Assembly: GCA_963778675.1 (NCBI GenBank)
Contig: CAVZVI010000008.1
Location: 372,001 to 436,000, forward strand
Direction of reading: 5' to 3'
DNA length: 64,000 bases
Origin: CAWCDJ01 sp963778675
GTDB taxonomy: Bacteria > Acidobacteriota > Terriglobia > Bryobacterales > Bryobacteraceae
The position numbers and the translations under genes were made by a program. A model generated the notes under the pieces. It did no database searches. It was not told the origin of the DNA and was given only the letters and a program-made list of their open reading frames with translations. Shown one piece after another: positions 60,915 through 64,000 of this stretch (position 1 is its first letter; every line of letters starts with the position of its first letter).

Positions 60915-62885
60915 TCACAGGAAGTAATCGAAGTCTCGTTCCGTGCGAACCTTGCGGCGGATGCGGAACAGGTGCGCCGGGACCGCCTGGGGATCGAGCT
61001 CCACGTAGTTCCGCGGACCTGTCCAGAGGTGCCGGCTGTCTCCCAGCAGGTCGTGAACCTGGTACGGGTACCTTTCATCCAGGCCCAGTGCCGCAAGATC
61101 CAGATTCACCCAGCCCGAATGCCTGTGGACGGGGTCGAGGTTCACGACCACCAGAATTGTGTCAGAGAGGTCGTGCGTGCTCTTGCTGTAGCAGATGAGC
61201 TGCTCGTTGTCCACGTCGTGGAACCGCAGGTTCCAATCGCTCTGCAGGGCCGGATTCTCTCGCCTCACCCGGTTCACCCTGGCGATCAACTCGCTCAGGC
61301 TCCAGGCGTCGTCGACGCGCCAATCGCGGACCTGGTACTTCTCCGAATCCAGGTACTCCTCGCTCCCCGCCTGCTTCGCGCGGTTCTCGCCCAGTTCGAA
61401 CGCGGGCCCGTAGATTCCGTAGTTGGCGCCCAGCGTCGCGGCCAGCACCAGCCGTGCGATAAACGCCGGCCGGCCGCCATATTGCAGATATTCCGGCAGG
61501 ATGTCCGGCGTGTTCGGCCAGAGATTCGCGCGGAAGAATTCCCGGACATCCGATTTCGCCAGTTCCGTGAAATATGCGGTCAGCTCGGCCTTGGTGTTAC
61601 GCCAGGTGAAGTAGGTATAGGATTGCGTGAACCCGAGCTTGGCCAACTGGTACATCACCTTGGGCCGCGTGAAGGCCTCTGCGAGAAAGATCGTTTCGGG
61701 ATAATCGCGCTTGACGCCGGCGATCAGCCATTCCCAAAACGGGAATGCCTTGGTGTGTGGATTGTCCACGCGAAAGATCCGAATCCCGCGATCGATCCAG
61801 AACCGGACGACGCTCGCGAGTTCGTCCCACAGCGCCCGCCAGTCCGCCGTTTCGAACTCAATCGGGTAGATATCCTGATACTTTTTCGGCGGGTTTTCGG
61901 CATACTGGATCGTCCCGTCGGGCCGCTTGCGAAACCATTCGGGGTGCTCGCGCACGTAGGGGTGGTCCGGCGCGCACTGGAATGCGATATCCATCGCCAC
62001 CTCCAGACCGAGCTCTCCCGCCTTCCGGACGAAGGCGTCGAAGTCCTGCAGGGTTCCCAGCAGCGGGTGGATGCTCTTGTGGCCGCCTTCCAGAGACCCG
62101 ATGGCCCACGGACTTCCGACATCGTCGGGCTCCGCAGTCACCGAGTTGTTCTTGCCCTTGCGATTCACGCGGCTGATCGGATGAACCGGCGGCAGATACA
62201 CCACGTCGAACCCCATCGAGGCGGCATACTTAAGCCGCGACTCGCAGTCGCCGAAGCCTCCGCAGGAGCGTGGAAAAAATTCATACCACGCGCTGAATCT
62301 CGCCTTTTCGCGATCCACGGTGACTGCCAGTTCTCTGTCGTAGCGGGTGGCGAGCCGCCGGTCGGGATGCCGCAGCACAGCCTCGGCTAAGTCGGGCCCC
62401 AAGGCCCGCTCCGATTTCGCTTCAGGGCTCGCGTCGCTGCGCAGGAACCGGACCGCCTCGAGCAGATCCGCACGATCCGCGCCCTCTGCGCGGGATGCGG
62501 CTTGTTCGATCAGCTCCGCGCCCGCCAGAAGGTCGATGGCCAGATCCTGCCCGGCTTCGATCCGTTTCCCCATGTCACGTCCCCACGTCCGGAAACGGTC
62601 GATCCACCCCTCGATCGTGTACTGGTAGCGCCCCAGTTCTTCGACCACGAACTCCGCACTCCAGCGGTCGTTTCCCAGGGAGGTCATAGGAGTTTCCTCC
62701 CACTCGGGGCTTCCCTCTTTTCGGTGTAGAACTACGCAGGAGATCGAGTCATGGCCGTCCGCATAAACGTCGGCCTCGACCCTCACGGTTTCGCCCGCTG
62801 TTCGTTTGATCGCGTACCGGCCGCCGTCCACTTCCGGTTTAACACCGGATACGACAACCCTCATCCTGCGGTCAACAGCATCCAT
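60915..62885 (-). CDS. glgE: alpha-1,4-glucan:maltose-1-phosphate maltosyltransferase
   Basis: 656 residues. ATG 62885 is chosen because AAAGGAG lies five bases upstream; the ATG at 62912 has no such site. N-terminal sandwich and helical insert (~1-190), then the GH13_3 barrel: FSAWYEFFPRSCGGFGDCESRL, YLPPVHPISRVNRKGKNN, DIAFQCAPDHPYV, nucleophile Asp374 in GIRIFRVDNPHTK and acid/base Glu403 in FLAEAFTRPKV. These segments are diagnostic of GlgE, which extends alpha-glucan by maltosyl units from maltose-1-phosphate and releases phosphate. It is the first gene of the operon with glgB and treS/mak, so all steps from trehalose to branched glucan are encoded together. The start lies 66 bases from the neighbouring channel gene. 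Confidence 0.95.
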   Translation of the reverse strand: MDAVDRRMRVVVSGVKPEVDGGRYAIKRTAGETVRVEADVYADGHDSISCVVLHRKEGSPEWEETPMTSLGNDRWSAEFVVEELGRYQYTIEGWIDRFRTWGRDMGKRIEAGQDLAIDLLAGAELIEQAASRAEGADRADLLEAVRFLRSDASPEAKSERALGPDLAEAVLRHPDRRLATRYDRELAVTVDREKARFSAWYEFFPRSCGGFGDCESRLKYAASMGFDVVYLPPVHPISRVNRKGKNNSVTAEPDDVGSPWAIGSLEGGHKSIHPLLGTLQDFDAFVRKAGELGLEVAMDIAFQCAPDHPYVREHPEWFRKRPDGTIQYAENPPKKYQDIYPIEFETADWRALWDELASVVRFWIDRGIRIFRVDNPHTKAFPFWEWLIAGVKRDYPETIFLAEAFTRPKVMYQLAKLGFTQSYTYFTWRNTKAELTAYFTELAKSDVREFFRANLWPNTPDILPEYLQYGGRPAFIARLVLAATLGANYGIYGPAFELGENRAKQAGSEEYLDSEKYQVRDWRVDDAWSLSELIARVNRVRRENPALQSDWNLRFHDVDNEQLICYSKSTHDLSDTILVVVNLDPVHRHSGWVNLDLAALGLDERYPYQVHDLLGDSRHLWTGPRNYVELDPQAVPAHLFRIRRKVRTERDFDYFL

Positions 62886-62951
62886 CCTCACTCCTTTGAT
62901 CGTAACCGCCATCCGCCGCCTCGCCGCAGCGGCACTGTACGGGATGATACT

Positions 62952-64000
62952 TCAATCTTTTTCGGAACCCAGCCATTCCTGGACGATTCGCTCCACGCGG
63001 CCCGATTCCTCCAGCCGCAGCAGGTGCAGGTTCATCTCGTGCACCAGTCCGGGCGAGCTTACCTGCATTGCGAATCCGTAGTTCTGCGGCATGTATTCGG
63101 CCCTTGAAACCGCAACCGAGGGATCGTGCTTCTGAGCCATGAAATACCGAAGCTGTGGCCGGTCGAAAATCACCGCATCCGCGGTCCTCTGCTTCATCAA
63201 AGCGTAGGCGCTCTCCAGGGATTCGACGGCCCGCACCTTCGCTCCGTATTCACGCGCAAATGCTTCACCGGGAGAGCCGGCCAGGGCCGCCACGGTTCGT
63301 CCGTGCATCTCTTCGGCGGTCGTGATCGCGTTCGTGCTCATGCCGGTCAGTGTGAGAGTGCTGGCTATCCCGGCCACCAGCGAGGTGGCCATGATCACCG
63401 AGATCACGATCCACACCGCGGTTACCAGCCTCCCCAGAAACGTCTTCGGGGCAAGATCCCCATAGCCAACCGTGCTCATCGTTACGATCGCCAGCCAGAT
63501 TCCGTTGGCGATGCCATGCCGCGGCTCATGCGCGAACGGCGCGTTTGGAACACGCCGCTCGGCAACCCAGATCAGCGTACCCACCAAGGCCAGGATCGAC
63601 AGCAGCACGGCCACCGCGATGAAGAACTCCCTGCTGAAGAAGGGAGCGATGCGGGCCCATAAGGACGGTCTCTCGGTGCGCGAGAGAATCGAGAGGGCGG
63701 AGGCGTAATAGGGCTGCGAAAATCGCGCCGTTTGTGCGCGCCCCGAAGTGATACTGGCGGGGCCCACCACCACATCCAGTTTGCCCGCGGCGAGCGCCTC
63801 CAAGGCCTTTGGAACGCTTTCAAAGGGTTGGAACTGATATCGCCATCCCGCCTCTGCCGCGACCGCCTGCCACACCTCTACCGAGATGCCCTCCAGGCCC
63901 CCTGGCGTCTTCACGACAAATGGTTCCGATCCCGCAACTCCCGCTCTCAAGACAACGGCTGCGGCACGCGGGCGCGTAGCCGCAGCCGCCATCGCAATGC
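62952..64000 (-). CDS. glutamate-receptor-like potassium channel (GluR0 type), start likely outside window
   Basis: An ATG exists at 63992, but the frame is open to the window edge and the residues before the ligand domain look like the end of a signal peptide (IAMAAAATRPRAA), so the true start is probably upstream. At least 346 residues are visible. Order: first lobe of a periplasmic solute-binding fold (VLRAGVAGSEPFVV ... LDVVVGPASITSGRA ... FSQPYYASALSIL), TM1 (FFIAVAVLLSILALVGTLIWVAE), pore loop with the K+ filter STVGYGDLAPKT, TM2 (VWIVISVIMATSLVAGIASTLTL), then the second lobe (AITTAEEMHGRTVAALAG ... NYGFAMQVSSP). This S1-TM-pore-TM-S2 order is that of prokaryotic ionotropic glutamate receptors, which open a K+ channel on amino-acid binding. 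The gene lies upstream of glgE on the same strand. Confidence 0.88.
   Translation of the reverse strand, partial: IAMAAAATRPRAAAVVLRAGVAGSEPFVVKTPGGLEGISVEVWQAVAAEAGWRYQFQPFESVPKALEALAAGKLDVVVGPASITSGRAQTARFSQPYYASALSILSRTERPSLWARIAPFFSREFFIAVAVLLSILALVGTLIWVAERRVPNAPFAHEPRHGIANGIWLAIVTMSTVGYGDLAPKTFLGRLVTAVWIVISVIMATSLVAGIASTLTLTGMSTNAITTAEEMHGRTVAALAGSPGEAFAREYGAKVRAVESLESAYALMKQRTADAVIFDRPQLRYFMAQKHDPSVAVSRAEYMPQNYGFAMQVSSPGLVHEMNLHLLRLEESGRVERIVQEWLGSEKD

Noticed and set aside
56881..62390. Plus-strand open frames of 716, 605 and 492 codons opposite treS/mak, glgB and glgE
   Set aside because: Mirror frames of strongly conserved GH13 genes; composition (Arg/His/Val rich) is typical for antisense shadows.
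1..64000. CRISPR array, tRNA, rRNA, IS element or prophage
   Set aside because: No regularly spaced direct repeats, cloverleaf, rRNA segment, transposase or phage structural gene was seen; the only recombinase trace is the lone domain at 33388.

Overview
This is high-GC bacterial DNA, almost certainly from an Acidobacteriota of the Solibacter/Bryobacter type. The evidence is several very long Oar-like TonB-dependent receptors, a MacB/FtsX permease of the acidobacterial 'duplicated orphan permease' kind, a protease with the C-terminal domain family first defined in Solibacter (TIGR03437), and many ASPIC/UnbV-FG-GAP, TPR and BNR-repeat exported proteins. I see no rRNA, tRNA, CRISPR array, transposase or phage module. 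Coding density is about 95 %.

Layout. 1-2760: 3' part of a TonB-dependent receptor. 2883-9992: a small Gly/Ala-rich membrane peptide, a BNR/VPS10 propeller protein, a CBM9-like protein, a Rieske oxygenase, a cupin and, on the other strand, a DUF5009/HGSNAT-like membrane acyltransferase. 10188-29227: three full-length TonB-dependent receptors (two of them tandem paralogues) interleaved with TPR proteins and three ASPIC/UnbV seven-motif propeller proteins. 29266-37398: a sedolisin protease gene broken by a +1 frameshift, a D-threonine-aldolase/D-serine-dehydratase-like enzyme, a small recombinase-domain protein, a Tat-exported Gfo/Idh/MocA oxidoreductase, an asnA remnant and a CocE-type hydrolase. 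37833-42097: a tight operon of GH130-like protein, sialidase, N-acetylneuraminate-lyase-like aldolase and MFS transporter. 42094-46446: an ADOP permease and a GH50-like glycosidase. 46509-62885: an alpha-glucan/trehalose/osmolyte island (TreZ, GH57-DUF3536, GH100-like hydrolase, GT81/GT78-like glycosyltransferase, MscS-type membrane protein, then on the other strand glgE-glgB-treS/maltokinase). 62952-64000: a glutamate-receptor-like potassium channel that runs off the window.

How the genes work together. The 10-29 kb region repeats one theme: an outer-membrane receptor beside a TPR protein and a calcium-loop propeller. In one locus TPR and propeller are separate genes coupled by an ATGA overlap; in another they are one fused protein. 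By analogy with SusC/SusD this looks like an acidobacterial surface-capture and uptake machine. The two tandem receptors are preceded by similar leaders holding a LacI-type operator-like palindrome inside a nested inverted repeat. The 37.8-42.1 kb operon can release, import and split a sialic-acid-like sugar, although kinase and epimerase genes are not in the window. The 46.5-63 kb island contains the GlgE route (trehalose to maltose to maltose-1-phosphate to branched glucan) together with the trehalose-releasing TreZ, a likely glycosyl-glycerate-type osmolyte synthase and two membrane channels, which suggests coordinated carbon storage and osmotic adaptation.
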